From: Dromiciops gliroides
Lineage: Eukaryota; Chordata; Mammalia; Microbiotheria; Microbiotheriidae
Direction: 5' to 3'
Assembly: GCF_019393635.1 (NCBI RefSeq)
Contig: NC_057863.1
Location: 624,645,291-624,709,290, forward strand
DNA: 64,000 nucleotides
The stretch's first letter is position 1. Each line of letters begins with the position of its first letter. The notes under the pieces are model-generated. The model saw only the letters and a program-made list of their open reading frames with translations, ran no database searches and was not told the DNA's origin. The position numbers and the translations under genes were made by a program. Positions 46,301-59,798 of this stretch are shown piece after piece.

Positions 46301-49300
46301 GTCTTTTAGGCAAAAGTATTTTTGGCCTTCTTACAACGTGGCCATCCCCTCAGAGTTGTGCTTTCTCCAGTAGAGCATGAATGCTTCGCACTTTAGCTCA
46401 AAAAAGGACCTCAATGTCTAGTACCTTATCTTGCCAGGAGATCTTCAGAATCTTCCCAAGACATTTCAAATGGAAGCCATGCAGTTTCCTGGCAGGGTGT
46501 TGGTAGACTTTCCAGGTTTCACTGACATACAATCATGAGGTCAGCACAACGGCTCTGTACACCTTCAGTTGGGTAGGCGGGCTAATATCTCTTGTCTCCC
46601 ACTCTTTCCATTGGAGGCCCCCAAACACTGAGCTAGCTCTGGCAATGAATGCATCGACTTCATCATCTATGTGAACATCCCTGGATAGTATACCACCAAC
46701 GTAAGTGAACTTATCACAGTATTCACAATTTCTCCATTTGCTGTAACCAATGGTTCCATGCATGGATGGTGTGGTGCTGGCTGGTGGAGAACCTGTGTTT
46801 TCTTGGTGTTATTTGTTAGGTCAAAATTAGCACAAGCAGCAGAGAATTGATCCACAGTTTGTTGCATCTCAGCTTCAGAGATTGTACTGTGTGCACAATC
46901 GTCTGGGAACAAAAAATGATGCACCAATACTCCTTCTATAGTAGTCTCATCTTGTAGCCTTTCCAGGTTAAATAATTTACTCTCATCTACTCTCAGTAGT
47001 AGCTGACCTTGGTGCCATGTTCATCCTCGTTGAAGGCAAACATGTTGAAAACATCATGCTAAAAATCATGGGAGAAAGCACACAGCCTTGCTTTACTCCA
47101 TTGGTGACTGGGAAAATGAGAGAGCATCCAGAACCCAGGCAAGAACCCAGGTATTGTGAAATTGATGTATGGGGCAGCTAGATGGTGCAGTGGATAGAGC
47201 ACCGGCCCTGGAGTCAGGAGTACCTGAGTTCAAATCCAGCCTCAAACACTTAACACTTACTAGCTGTGTGACCCTGGGCAAGTCACTTAACCCCAATTGC
47301 CTCACTAAAAAAAAAAAAGAAAGAAAGAAATTGATGTATGATATTGATGAACTTCTTCAAGGCAACCAAATTCGGCATAATTTTCCTTTGACAATATCAA
47401 AGGCCTTGGTCAGATGGATGAACTTTGCGTACAGATCTCTGTTCTGCTTCTACCATTTCTCCTGGGGTCATTGGGAAGCCCTTTCTGAAGCCACACTTGT
47501 TTTCAGGTAGATGACCATCTTCCAGGTACCAAGCACTGTGCTAAGAGCTTTACAAATATTATCTCATTTGATCTACACAACAACTCTGGGAGGGAAGTGC
47601 TATTGAGGTAACTGAGGCAGACCAAGGGTAAGTGATGCCCAAGGGCATACAGCTAGAAGCATCTGAGATTGGATTTGAATTCGGGTCTTCCTGACTCCAG
47701 ACCCAGCACTCTATCCACTTTATCACTTAGCTACTAGAGTCTACATCTCTCAGCCAGGTATATTGAGAATACATTTAGAGCTGGAAGGAACCCGATTTAT
47801 TATTGCATCCAAGCCTCTCATTTTAAACATAAGCAGATGGAAGCCCTAAAAGGTTAGTTACCTTCTCCTGATTTTCCTTAATGCTGGTGCCTCCCCCTGA
47901 GATGATCTCCAGTTTATCTTGCCTATATCATGTTTACACAGAGTTGTTTCATGTTCTCTCCCCCATCAGACTGTGAGCTTCTCAAGGTCCTCTCTTGGTG
48001 TCCCCAGCACTAAGCATGGTGTTGACACATAGTAGGTACTTAATGAATATTTATTGACTGGCTTGCCCAACATTATACAAACAGTAAATAGCAGAGCTAG
48101 GATTTGAACTCAGGTTCCCTGACTTCTTGTCTAGGTCTCTTGCAACTATATCACCTGGTGTCAATATTGAGGGTGAAAACCTTTTCATGGGCAGCTAGGT
48201 GGCACAGTGGATAAAACATCGGCCCTGGATTCAGGAGGACCTGAGTTCAAATCTGGCCTCAGACACTTGACACTTACTAGCTGTGTGACCCTGAGCAAGT
48301 CACTTAACCCCAATTGCCTCACCCCCCCCCAAAAAAAATTAAAAATAAATAATGGAAAAAAAGAAAACCTTTTCAAACTCTTAAAAAGGGATGTGTCTGG
48401 GGCAGTTAGGTGGCACAGTGGATAGAGCACCGGCCCTGGAGTCAGGAGTACCTGAGTTCAAATCCGGCCTCAGACACTTAATACTTACTAGCTATGTGAC
48501 CCTGGGCAAGTCACTTAACCCCGATTGCCTCACTAAAAAAAAAAAGGGATGTGTCTGAGACTGAAGGAGGGAAAGATGTGAGCAAGTGCATAACTTGCAG
48601 TCATAGGACCCAAGTTCAAGGCCAAGCTATGCTATTGGCTGCCTTGTGACCTTGGACAAGTCACAACTTCTCTGGGGTCAGTTTCTTCAGTAAAATGAGG
48701 GTCCTGGATGAGATGACTTGTATGGTCCTTCCTAACTCTGGGTCTATTTATTATCTTGCGATCCATAGGGGCTAGGGAGGGGAGAGACCCTGAGGGGAGC
48801 AGGTGGACAGTCCCTGGGGGTAGAAGGAAAGGGAAAAGGGGAGATCTGACTTGCTTAAGAAGATTTCCCAGTTATGCAAAACAGCTCCATCACCCAGCAC
48901 TCACCTGCCTTCCCTCTGCCTCATCAGCCCGCCCCCCAAAGAGGGATACATACCCCCTCCCCAGCTTGATGTAGACCCACCTGGGCTTCAGGGGGAACGT
49001 GGGGTAGGGTCATGAGCACACATGCCCTTTGTTCTTGAAAAGTATCACTATAGGTGAAAATTCACCTTTAGAAATTCATTCCTTTGGGTGAATAAGAACC
49101 TACTTTTAATTCTTTTTTTGTGAGGCAATTGGGGTTAAGTGACTTGCCCAGGGTCACACAGCTAGTAACTGTTAAGTGTCTGAAACTGGATTTGAACTCA
49201 GGTCCTCTGGACTCCAGGGCCAGTGCTCTATCCACTGTGCCACCTAGCTGCCCCTTAATTCTTAAAAATAATAACAATAATAATCAACATTTTAATTTAA

Positions 49301-52300
49301 ACTTTTGACTTCCAAATCTTATCCTTTCTTCCTTTCTCCCCTCACCCCTGCCCAAGGCTGTAAGCAATCAGATATAAATTATACATGTGCAATTATATAA
49401 AACATTGTCATATTAGTCATTTGGTATAAGAAAACTTGAATAAAAGAAACAGAAAATGAAAGAAAGTAAAAAATGACGCGCTTCATTCTGTATTCAATTA
49501 ATATCAGTTCTTTCTTTGGAGGTGGATACGTTTTATCATTAGTTCTTTGGAATTTTCTTGGATCCTTGTATTGCTGAGAATAGAGAAGTCATTCACAATT
49601 TTTCATCAAACAATATTGCTGTCTCTGTGTGCAACGTTCTCCTGGTTCTGCTCACTTCACTATACATCAGTTGATACAAGTCTTTCCAAGCTTTTTTGAA
49701 ATCATCCTGCTTGTCCTTTCTTTTTTTTTTGGGGGGGGGGGGGTTGGTTGTTTTTTTTTTGCGGGGCAATGGGGGTTAAGTGACTTGCCCAGGGTCACAC
49801 AGCTGGTAAGTGTCTAGTGTCTGAGGCCGGATTTGAACCCAGGTCCTCCTGAATCCAGGGCCGGTGCTTTATCCACTGCGCCACCTAGCTGCCCCTGCTT
49901 GTCCTTTCTTATAGCACAATAATATTCCATTACAGTCATGTAACCTCAGGTTGTTTAGTCACTCCCCAATTGATGGGCATTCCTTTGATGTTCAATTCTT
50001 AGCCACCACAAAACGAACTGCTAGAAAAATTTTTGTACAAATAGGTCTTTTTCTCTTTAGGGGGATGTCTTTGGGGTATAAACCCAGCTGTGGTATTGCT
50101 GGATCAAAGGGTATGCACACAAGAACCTCCTTTTTAAACACTCTAGGAAAGGGCACATTAGTAGGCATCCACAATATAGTGTGGATTAATTGCTTAGCAT
50201 AATTCCTCCCTGGCAGGCAACTGAGGGCAGGTGAATCATCCAAAGGAAGCAAAAAGATGGTGAGGTGATTTGAAATGCTAGAACACTGCAGGAGAAGTCA
50301 AGCCTAGCTGGCGGTTATAGGGAGAGGTTTGGGGCAGTCAGGAGGAAACACCTATGGCCAGAGATCAAGTAGGTGTAGATGGGCACATTTAAGGAGCTGG
50401 CAGGGCCCTAGGGACTACCTCAGCCTCTTTCACAGGTTCCTGAGGACCAGCTCTGCTGATGATCCTCTTCAGAATCCTAGACAATTAAAAAATTTTAATT
50501 TAATTTCATTTATTTGGGGGGGCAGGGCAATGAGGGTTAAGTGACTTGCCCAGGGTCACACAGCTAGTAAGGGTCAAGCGTCTGAGGCTGGATTTGAACT
50601 CAGGTCTTCCTGAATCCAGGGCTGGTGCTTTATCCACTGTGCCACCTAGCTGCCCCAGAATCCTAGACATTTTAAGTACTCTGTTCTAAGGTCCCTTCCA
50701 GCTTGGATAGTCTATGTTCTAAGGTTGTATGAGAGAGTATGAATAAACTATCTTGGGGTAGCTAGGTGGCACAGTGGATAGAGCACCGGGCCTGGATTCA
50801 GAAGGACATGAGTTCAAATCTGGCCTCAGACACTTGACACTTTTTTTTTTTTTTGGTGGGGCAATGAGGGGTAAGTGACTTGCCCAGGGTCACACAGCCA
50901 GTAAGTGTCAAATGTCTGAGGCCGGATTTGAACTCAAGTTCTCCTGAATCCAGGGCCGGTGTTTTATCCACTATGCCACCTAGCTGCCCTGACACTTGAC
51001 ACTTACTAGCTGTGTGACCCTGGGCAAGTCATTTAACCCCAATTGCCTCACCAAAAAAACCCAAAAAACAAAACAAAAAAAACCCCTATCTTGGGTTTCC
51101 TAGGTGGGAAATCCCATGCCCCAGAACCTTAGGAACTAACCCAAGCCCATCATGTTGTAGATAGGCAAACTGAGGTCCAAAGAATGGACATGATTTGTCC
51201 AAGGTCACAGAAGGAAAAGTCCTAGATGGAACCCAGGTTTCCCAACACCTAGCAGAGCACTCTCCTGTCTCTCTTCCTAACCTAGTCCAGCTCCTGCTCC
51301 CTGGGTTGTCGACTTCCCCTTACCCCATCTTGTCTGGGTAGGTCCAAGACTGATGACTTTCTCTGGACCCGACTCCCCCTTTTCCAGGGAAACTAGAGGA
51401 CTTGGGTCAGAGCCCAGTGGAGGGTGGACTTTGGGTTAGATCCAGGATCCTGGCTGACCCCAAGGCCCTGAAGAGCTTACCATGGTCACAGACTTTACAC
51501 TGGTGACACTTCTTCAGGACATTCTCCTGTGCTGTGTAGGTCCTGGGATCACAAGGCAAACAGGTGGTGTTTTTTGTTGCACTGCATGGTTCATACACCT
51601 TCTCACCTAATGGTATCAGAGTCAGCATCAAGAACAATGCACAAGATCCCTTCCTGCAGAAGCTCTTCCACTCCAGCCCCCTATCCCCCAGAACCACCCT
51701 GATGCCACCATACACACACCGTAGGCCAGACCCAGGAAGCTACCAAGGCCACCTATGAAACTTAGGATGGTTTACTATGGTTTAGTATAAGAATTAGGAT
51801 GGTGCACATCCACACCCCAAACCATGGAGCCATAGGACCCAGACTGTCTAAACTGCAAGGGACCTCAGAACAAGAACTTAGAACGATGGAATTAAAAGAA
51901 CTCCAGGACAGAGAGTGTCAGAGCTAGGAAGACAACTTCAGAACACAGAATGTTAGAGGTCACCTAGTCCTATCCCCTTGTTTTATAGATAAGAAAACTA
52001 AATCACTGGGCTAAGGTCACACAGGTAGTGAGTGGGAGGGCTAAGAGTCAAATTGGTCCCTAAGATCCCATCCCACAGTGACGGGCACTAAATTTAGGAC
52101 AAGAGACATTCAGCCAATTAGGCCCTATCTGGGAAGTGATGGTCACTGCCATGGGAGGAACTGGGAAAACACAAGGTGGCAGGGGCAGGGGGAGAGTGGA
52201 TTGGTGGGGAGTGAAGGGGAACCAATTCAGAGGCTCTTGTCCAGGTGAGAACTAATAAGACCTTGAACTAGGAAGGAGCTTGTATGGGATCACTTTATGA

Positions 52301-55300
52301 AAGGTGTTGTTGGAGATAACACGGACAGGACTTGGCAACTGATTGAGTAGCTATGGAGCTGGGAGAGTAAGGGAGAGGGAAGAATTGAGGGTGTCTCTAA
52401 GTGAATGGATGTCAAAGATGTCATGGATATGACATCCCCAAATGATGGGATAAGCCCTTGACAGGAATGGGGGATTACGATGAGTTGAGTGGAATGAGTG
52501 CTCTAGATAAAGACAACAGGTCTCTCCAGCAATCAGTACTTGCTGAGTAAGTGTCCTGTGCCCATCTGGCTCTGAAGCCCATGGAGAAGGCAGAGGAAAT
52601 AAGGGATATGCCCTGGGGGACTTCTCTCCTTCCCCCTCTTACCTCAATGACCACCCAGTTGTCCTCCTTCCAACCCAGATAGTCCTGCCCCTTAAAGCCT
52701 TAGATGACCTAACTCTAGAGTTTCCCTGAAAGAGGCATTCCATTAAAGCCTGCTGACTGAATAAATTCATCCTGTCCAACAAGAATAGCTGCCTTATAAG
52801 GTAGTGAGCATTCCATTCCCTAAAGTATTCAAGAAGAGATTCCTATGTTGGGAAAGTGATTGGGCCAGATGCCCCTCCATGGTCCCTATAAGCTCTGAGA
52901 TTCTATTTTTCTGGAATTCAAATGGATACAGGAAGAAAGGAAGAGAGCCTGGAACAGGCAGGCATTTACCAGAGTAAGAGTGATTTGTCCCAGCTCTTTT
53001 ACCTACCTGCAGAACAAGGGGAGCAGCACCGCCCATTCACATCATCCTTTCCGGTCTCACACTCCAGCGCCAACTTGACAGGGATGAAGAGAGTAATCAT
53101 GACACCTGGGGCAAAGAATACAGGAAGTAATGAGGGCACAGGAGAGAACAGGGTCCTGGGTGTCACGGAGGCTGGGCCCTCATCTTTATCCTGTCACTCA
53201 CTGGCTGGACGACCTGGGGACACCCATTTACCCTCTTGGGGCCTCAGTTTCCCCATCCATAAAATGAGAGGGTTGAGAGATGTAATGAATGTAATTACAA
53301 TGCAATGAAGAAAGCACAGGAATGGGAGCCAGAAGACTGCAGTTGGAATCCTGCCCCAGGCGTTTACTAACTATGCTATCCTGGACAAGTAATATAACCT
53401 TTCTTGGTCTCAGTTTCCTTATCTGTAAAATAAGGAGATTGGATTTGAAGGCCTCCAAGATCCCTTCTACCTCTAGACCTGGGGTCCTGTGGTTTAATCC
53501 CTAAAAGAGAGAATTTAACCAGTCTATAACTTCAAAAAGCAGGAACTGGGGAAGACTGGGGAGGAGGAGTAAGGATGGACAGTAGGAGGATGTAGGAGAG
53601 AGGGGCATGGATACAGATATGATAGAATCTTAATCGTGATTAATTCACACTTAATGTAGCACTTTCAAGGTTTCCAAAGAGCTTTGCACACTTATCAATG
53701 GAGTCTTTCCACAACTCTGTGAAGGAGGTTTTACAAGTAGGGAAACCAAGGCTGGAAGTTTCACCCAATAAATGTATGAGAAAGGATTCAAATTCAGGTC
53801 TTCCTGACTCCAGGGACAGGACTCCATGCACTCTGCCCTGCTCCAACTGATATTGTAGGATTGCCTGATCAGAATCAGGTCATAAAGAAGGTACAAGGTA
53901 CCTTCATTCTTTTTTTAAAAATTTTAATTAATAAAGTATTTTATTTTTTCCCATTACATGTAAAGATAGTTTTCAACTTTTGTTTATACAAGCTTTCCAA
54001 TTTCAGATTTTTCTCCCTCCCTCCCCTCCCTCCCCCCCTCCCCTAGACAGCAGGTAATCTGATATAGGTTATATATATATATATAATAACACATAATAAC
54101 ATTAAACATATTTCTGCATTAGTCATGTTATAAGAGAAAAATCAGAGCAATGACAAAAAACCTCAAAATAGAAAAACAACAGCACCAAAAACAAAAGAAA
54201 TAGTACAGTTCATTCAGCATCTATACTCCACAGTTCTTTTTTTTTTCCCTCTGGATTTGGAGATCTTCTTCTATCATGAGTTCCCTGGAACTCTTCTGTA
54301 CCATTGCATTGGTGAGAAGAATATAATCCATCACAGTAGATCAACACTCAATGTTGATGATACTGTGTACAATGTTCTTCTGGTTCTGGTCATCTCACTA
54401 ATCATCAGCCCACGCAAGACCCTCCAGGTTTCTCTGAACTCCTCCTGCTCATCGTTTCTTACAGCACAATAGTATTCCATTGTATTCATATACCACAACT
54501 TGTCCAGCCATTCCCCAATTGATGGGCATCCCCATAACTTCCAATTCCTTGCCACCATGTACAGAGCAGCTATAATTTTTTTTTTTTGGCGGGGCAATGG
54601 GGGTTAAGTGACTTGCCCAGGGTCACACAGCTAGTAAATGTTAAGTGTCTGAGGCTGGATTTTAACTCAGGTACTCCTGAATCCAGGGCCAGCGCTTTAA
54701 CCACTGTGCCATCTAGCTGCCCCCTATAAATATTTTTAAGGTACCTTCATTCTTGAAGAGGACTGTGACATCGGGAGGTGATGTCATGAGATTCACTGAA
54801 TTGGATTTAAGTGAGGCAGGGCTGTGCAAGGTCATCAGCCTCACTCTATCCTCCTGAACATCTGGGTCCAGTGGCAAGATATACATCAGGAAGACTGGAG
54901 ATGGCCCCAGATGCAATGGGAGACCTTGGCCTATTGTCCTCCTCTGTGTTTATGCTTTGATTTTCCCTGTCACCATAGTAACTGTCAATAGTCAAGCTTC
55001 TTCCCATTTTTTTTTTTGGTTTGGTTTGGTTTTGGGGTTTTTTTTGCTATTTTTGTGCCCTGATATTTTTATTTGAGTTGGGCTCTCTTCCTAAACTGTT
55101 CCAGGGTTTGTGCTGAGGCTCTGAGTCTTAATGGTGGTTTTCACTGGGCTTCAGGGCTTAGCTGCTTACTTTCTGGTGTTGCTAAGTTAACAAAGTCAGG
55201 AGCCAAGATGGCGGAGAATAGCCAGCATGTTGCTTGAGCTCTCCTTCTGTTCCCTCAAAAAGAACATTAAATCAAGCCTCTGGACGGATTCTGAAACTAC

Positions 55301-58300
55301 ATAACCTGCAAAGAGACAGAAAGACACAGTCTTCCAACCAGAGATAATTTAGAAGAAGACTTCAGGAAAGGTCGGTCTCACTTGGGGAAAAGGGAGGCGC
55401 AGCACGGAGGGGGTCGGGGCAAGTCAGCAGGAAGCTGTGGGCCACAGCCGAGCAACTGAGGACCCTTGATCCTGGCTCAACAAGTTGGTGGCACAGCAAG
55501 CCAGTGGCAAAACCCACCTGCACCAGCCGAGAAGTCAGGTTGCCAGCTGGAGGGCCACCCACAGGACAGGCACAACCAGGCCTACTGATCCCAGTGCACA
55601 GCCAGCAAGCCCAGGGCAGTGAGAAATCCACAAGCCATAGAGTCCTCAGTGTAGAAAGCCATTGACACAACCCCTATACCCCAGCACAAGAAGCTTGAAA
55701 CAGGGACCCTGGTGCCCTGCAGACCTCAACTTAAAAAAAAAATAAGCTGCAATATGAGTAAGAAACAAAAAAGGGCTCTCACCATTGAGAGCTTTTGTAT
55801 CAACAGGGAAGAGGCAAACACAAACTCAGATGAAGACAATACTCTCAAATTGCCTACATGTAAAGCCTCAAGAGGGAAGATGAATTGGTCTCAAGACAAA
55901 AAAGCCTTCTTGGAAGAGCTCAAAAAGGATTTTAAAAATCAATTGAGGGGCAGCTAGGTGGCGCAGTGGATAGAGCACCGGCCCTGGAGTCAGGAGTACC
56001 TGAGTTCAAATCTGGCCTCAGACATTTAACACTTACTAGTTGTGTGACCCTGGGCAAGTCACTTAACCCCAATTGCCTCACTTAAAAAAAAAATCAATTG
56101 AGGGGGCAGCTAGGTGGCGCAGTGGATAAAGCACCGGCCCTGGATTCAGGAGGACCTGAGTTCAAATCCGGCCTCAGACACTTGACACTTACTAGCTGTG
56201 TGACTCTGGGCAAGTCACTTAACCCTCATTGCCCTGCAAAAATAAACTTAAATTAAAATCAATTGAGAGAAATGGGGAGAGAAATGAAAGCAACACAAGA
56301 AAATTATGAAAAAAGAATCAGCAGCTTGGAAAAGGAAGCACAAAGATTGACTGAAGAAAACAATTCCTTAAAAAATTCATTTGGCCAAATGGAAAAAAAG
56401 TGCATAATCTTACTGAAGAAAACAATGCCTTAAAAATTAAAAGTGGACAGTTGGAAGATAATGACTTGATGAGACACCAGGAATCAGTCAATCAGAATCA
56501 AAAGAATGAAAAAATAGAAGAAAATGTGAAATACCTCATTGGAAAGACAACTGACCTGGAAAACAGATCCAGGAGAGACAATTTGAGAATCATTGGACTG
56601 TAGGGGCAGGTAGATGGCAGAGTAAATAAAGCACCAGTCTTGGATCCAGGAGGGCCTGAGTTCAAATCTGACCTCAGACACTTGACACTTACTACCTGTG
56701 TGACCCTGGGCAAGTCACTCAACCCTCATTGCCCTGCAAAAACAAAAAAAAAGAAGGAGAATAATTGGACTGCCTGAAAGCCATGATCAGAAAAAGAGTC
56801 TAGACACCATATTCCAGAAAATTATTAAGGACAACTGCCCTGATATTATAGAATCAGAGGATAAAATTATCATTGAAAGAATCCACTGATCACCTCCTGA
56901 AAGAGATCCCAAAAGGAAAACTTCAAGGAATATTGTAGCCAAATTCCAGAATTATCAGGTGAAGGAGAAAATACTCCAAGCAGCCAGAAAGAAGCAATTT
57001 TTTTTTTTTTTGGTGAGGCAATTGGGGTTAAGTGACTTGCCCAGGGTCACACAGCTAGTAATTATTAAGTGTCTGAGGCCAGATTTGAACTCAGGTCCTC
57101 CTGAATCCAGGACCGGTGCTCTATCCACTGCGCCACCTAGCTGCCCCCAGAAAGAAGCAATTTAAATATCATGGAGCCACAGTCAGGATTGCTCAGGACC
57201 TGGCAGCTTCAACATTAAAGGATCACAAGGCTTGGAATATGATATTCTGGAAGGCAAAGGAGCTTGGATTGCAGCCAAGAATCTATTACCCAGCAAAACT
57301 GATTGTTCTCTTTCAGGGGAAAAGATGGACACTCAATGAAATTGGGTACTTTCAAGGTTTCCTGATGAAAAGACCAGAACTGAATAGAAAATTCGATCTT
57401 AACATACAAGACTCAAGAGAAGTTTAAAAAGGTAAACGGGGGAAAAAGTTATTCAATAAGGTTAAAGTGTTTACATCCCTACACGGGAAGATAATACTTA
57501 TAATCTTGAGAACTGAAAAGTATTTGGGCAGACAGAAGGATTATACACAGAGGGTATAAATATAAACTATTTTTGATGTGATTTTTTAAAGAAAAATTTT
57601 TAAAGAAAATTAAGGGGTTAAAAGGGAGTTTATGGGGAGAAGAGGAAAGGGGAGGTGGAATGGGGTGAATTACATCATATGAGGAGGTGCAAAAAATCTA
57701 TTACAATAGAGGGAAAGAAGGGAGGGGTGAACATTGTTTCAACTCTACTCTCACTAGATTTGATTCAAAGAGGGAATAACATATATGTTCATTTGGATAA
57801 AGAAACTTATCTTATTCTTTAGGGAAGTAAAAGGGTAAGGGGAAAGGAGGGGACTGATAGAAGGGAGGGCAAAAGCAAGGGAGAAAAGGGTAAAGAAAAG
57901 GGAGGGGGTGATAAAAAGGGAGGGCAGATTGGGGGAGGAAGGGGTAAGAAGCAAAACGTTGGTGAGGAGGAATAGGGTGAAAGAAGGGGGGTAAGTACAA
58001 AGGGGATAAATAGAATGAAGGGGAATAGACAGTAATAATAACTGTGAATGCGAATGGGATGAACTCTGCTATAAAACAGAAGCGAATTGCAGAGTGGATT
58101 AAAAACCAGAATCCTACAATATGCTGTTTACAAGAAACACATTTGAAGCAGAGAGATACACACAGAGTAAAGGTAAAAGGCTGGAGCAGAATATATTATG
58201 CTTCAGCTAAAGTCAAAAGACCAGGAGTAGCAATCCTTATCTCAGACAAAGCAAAAGCAAAAATAGATCTAATTAAAATAGATAAGGAAGGAAACTACAT

Positions 58301-59750
58301 CTTGCTAAAAGGTACTATAGATAATGAAGTAATATCAATATTAAACATGTATGCGCCAAGTGGTATAGCATCCAAATTCTTAGAGAAGTTAAATGGGTTA
58401 CAATAGGAAATAGACTAATACTATACTAGTGGGGGGGTCTGAATCTTCCCCTCTCAGAATTAGATAAATCTAGCCACAAAATAAATAAGAAAGAAGTGAA
58501 AGAGGTGAATAGAATACTAGAAAAGTTAGACATGATAGATGTCTGGAGAAAATTGAATGGGGATAGAAAGGAATATACCTTTTTCTCAGCAGTACATGGC
58601 ACATTTTCAAAAATTGACCATGTATTAGGCACAAAAACATCATAGTCAAATGTAGAAAAGCAGAAATAGTAAATGCATCCTTCTCAGATCATGATGCAAT
58701 AAAAATTACATGTAATAAAGAACCATGGAAAGGTAGACTGAAAATCAATTGGAAACTAAATAATTTCATTCTAAAGAATGAGTGGGTCAAACAACAAATC
58801 ATAGAAACAATCAATAACTTTATCCAAGAGAATAACAATAATGAGACAACATACCAAAATCTATGGGATGCAGCCAAAGTAGTGCTTAGGGGAAAGTTTA
58901 TAGCTCTAACTGCTTACATGAATAAAAAAGAGAAAGAGGAGATCAATGAATTGGGCATGCAACTTAAAAAGCTAGAAAAAGAACAAATTAGAAATCCCCA
59001 ATTAAATACTAAATTAGAAATCCTGAAAATTAAAGGAGAAAGTAATAATATTGAAAGCAAGAAAACTATAGAATTAATCAATAAAACTAAGAGCTGATTT
59101 TATGAAAAAAAAAAACCCAAAAAATAGATTAAATTGGTTAATTTGATTTTAAAAAAAGAAAGAAGAAAACCAAATTACCAGTATCAAAAATGAAAGGGGT
59201 GATTTTACCACCAATGAAGTGGACATTAAAGCAATAATTAGAAACTATTTTGCCCAACTGTATGCCTATAAATTTGACAATCTAAATGAAATGGATAAAT
59301 ATTTACAAAAATACAAACTGCCCAGGTTAACTGGAGAGGAAATAAAATCCTTAAATAAACCCATATTAGAAAAAGAAATTGAACAAGTCATTAATGAACT
59401 CCCTAAGAAAAAATCCCCAGGGCCAGATGGGTTTACAGGTGAATTCTACCAAGCATTAAAAGTTAAGTCTTGGGCAGCTAGATGGCGCAGTGGATAGAGC
59501 ACCGGCCCTGGAGTCAGGAGTACCTGAGTTCAAATTCGGCCTCAGACACTTAACACTCACTAGCTGTGTGACCCTGGGCAAGTCACTTAACCCCAATTGC
59601 CTCACTTTAAAAAAAAAAAAAAGTTAAGTCTTTCTGGTGGCTGGCCCTGGAGGAGTGATCTTGTTCTTGGACTGCCCCGGGATGGTACCTTGCTGCTGAG
59701 TTTCTCTGTTAGCAGGGCCCTAGAGGAGTAATTTTCTTTCCAACATGCCT

Positions 59751-59798
<48 letters not shown>

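Larger units (their letters stand above)
55198..59637 (+). mobile_element. L1 with 5' UTR, ORF1 and N-terminal ORF2; 3' end missing
   Basis: Starts aggagccaagatggcggaga. ORF1 opens at 55754 ([20 protein letters not shown]) and ends near 57424. The ORF2 endonuclease is at 58044-58400 ([34 protein letters not shown]). The RT approach region ends [19 protein letters not shown] near 59460. The rest of ORF2 and the 3' UTR are absent. ORF1 holds four SINEs and ORF2 one. Lies in receptor intron 1 on the opposite strand. Confidence 0.9.

Noticed and set aside
30246-53105. Receptor as CD40, TNFRSF9 or TNFRSF8
   Set aside because: CRD3 shows some likeness to 4-1BB (TRKEC) and CRD4 to CD40, but [12 protein letters not shown] and the CRD2 run fit HVEM best, and the tail lacks the CD40 PVQET site.
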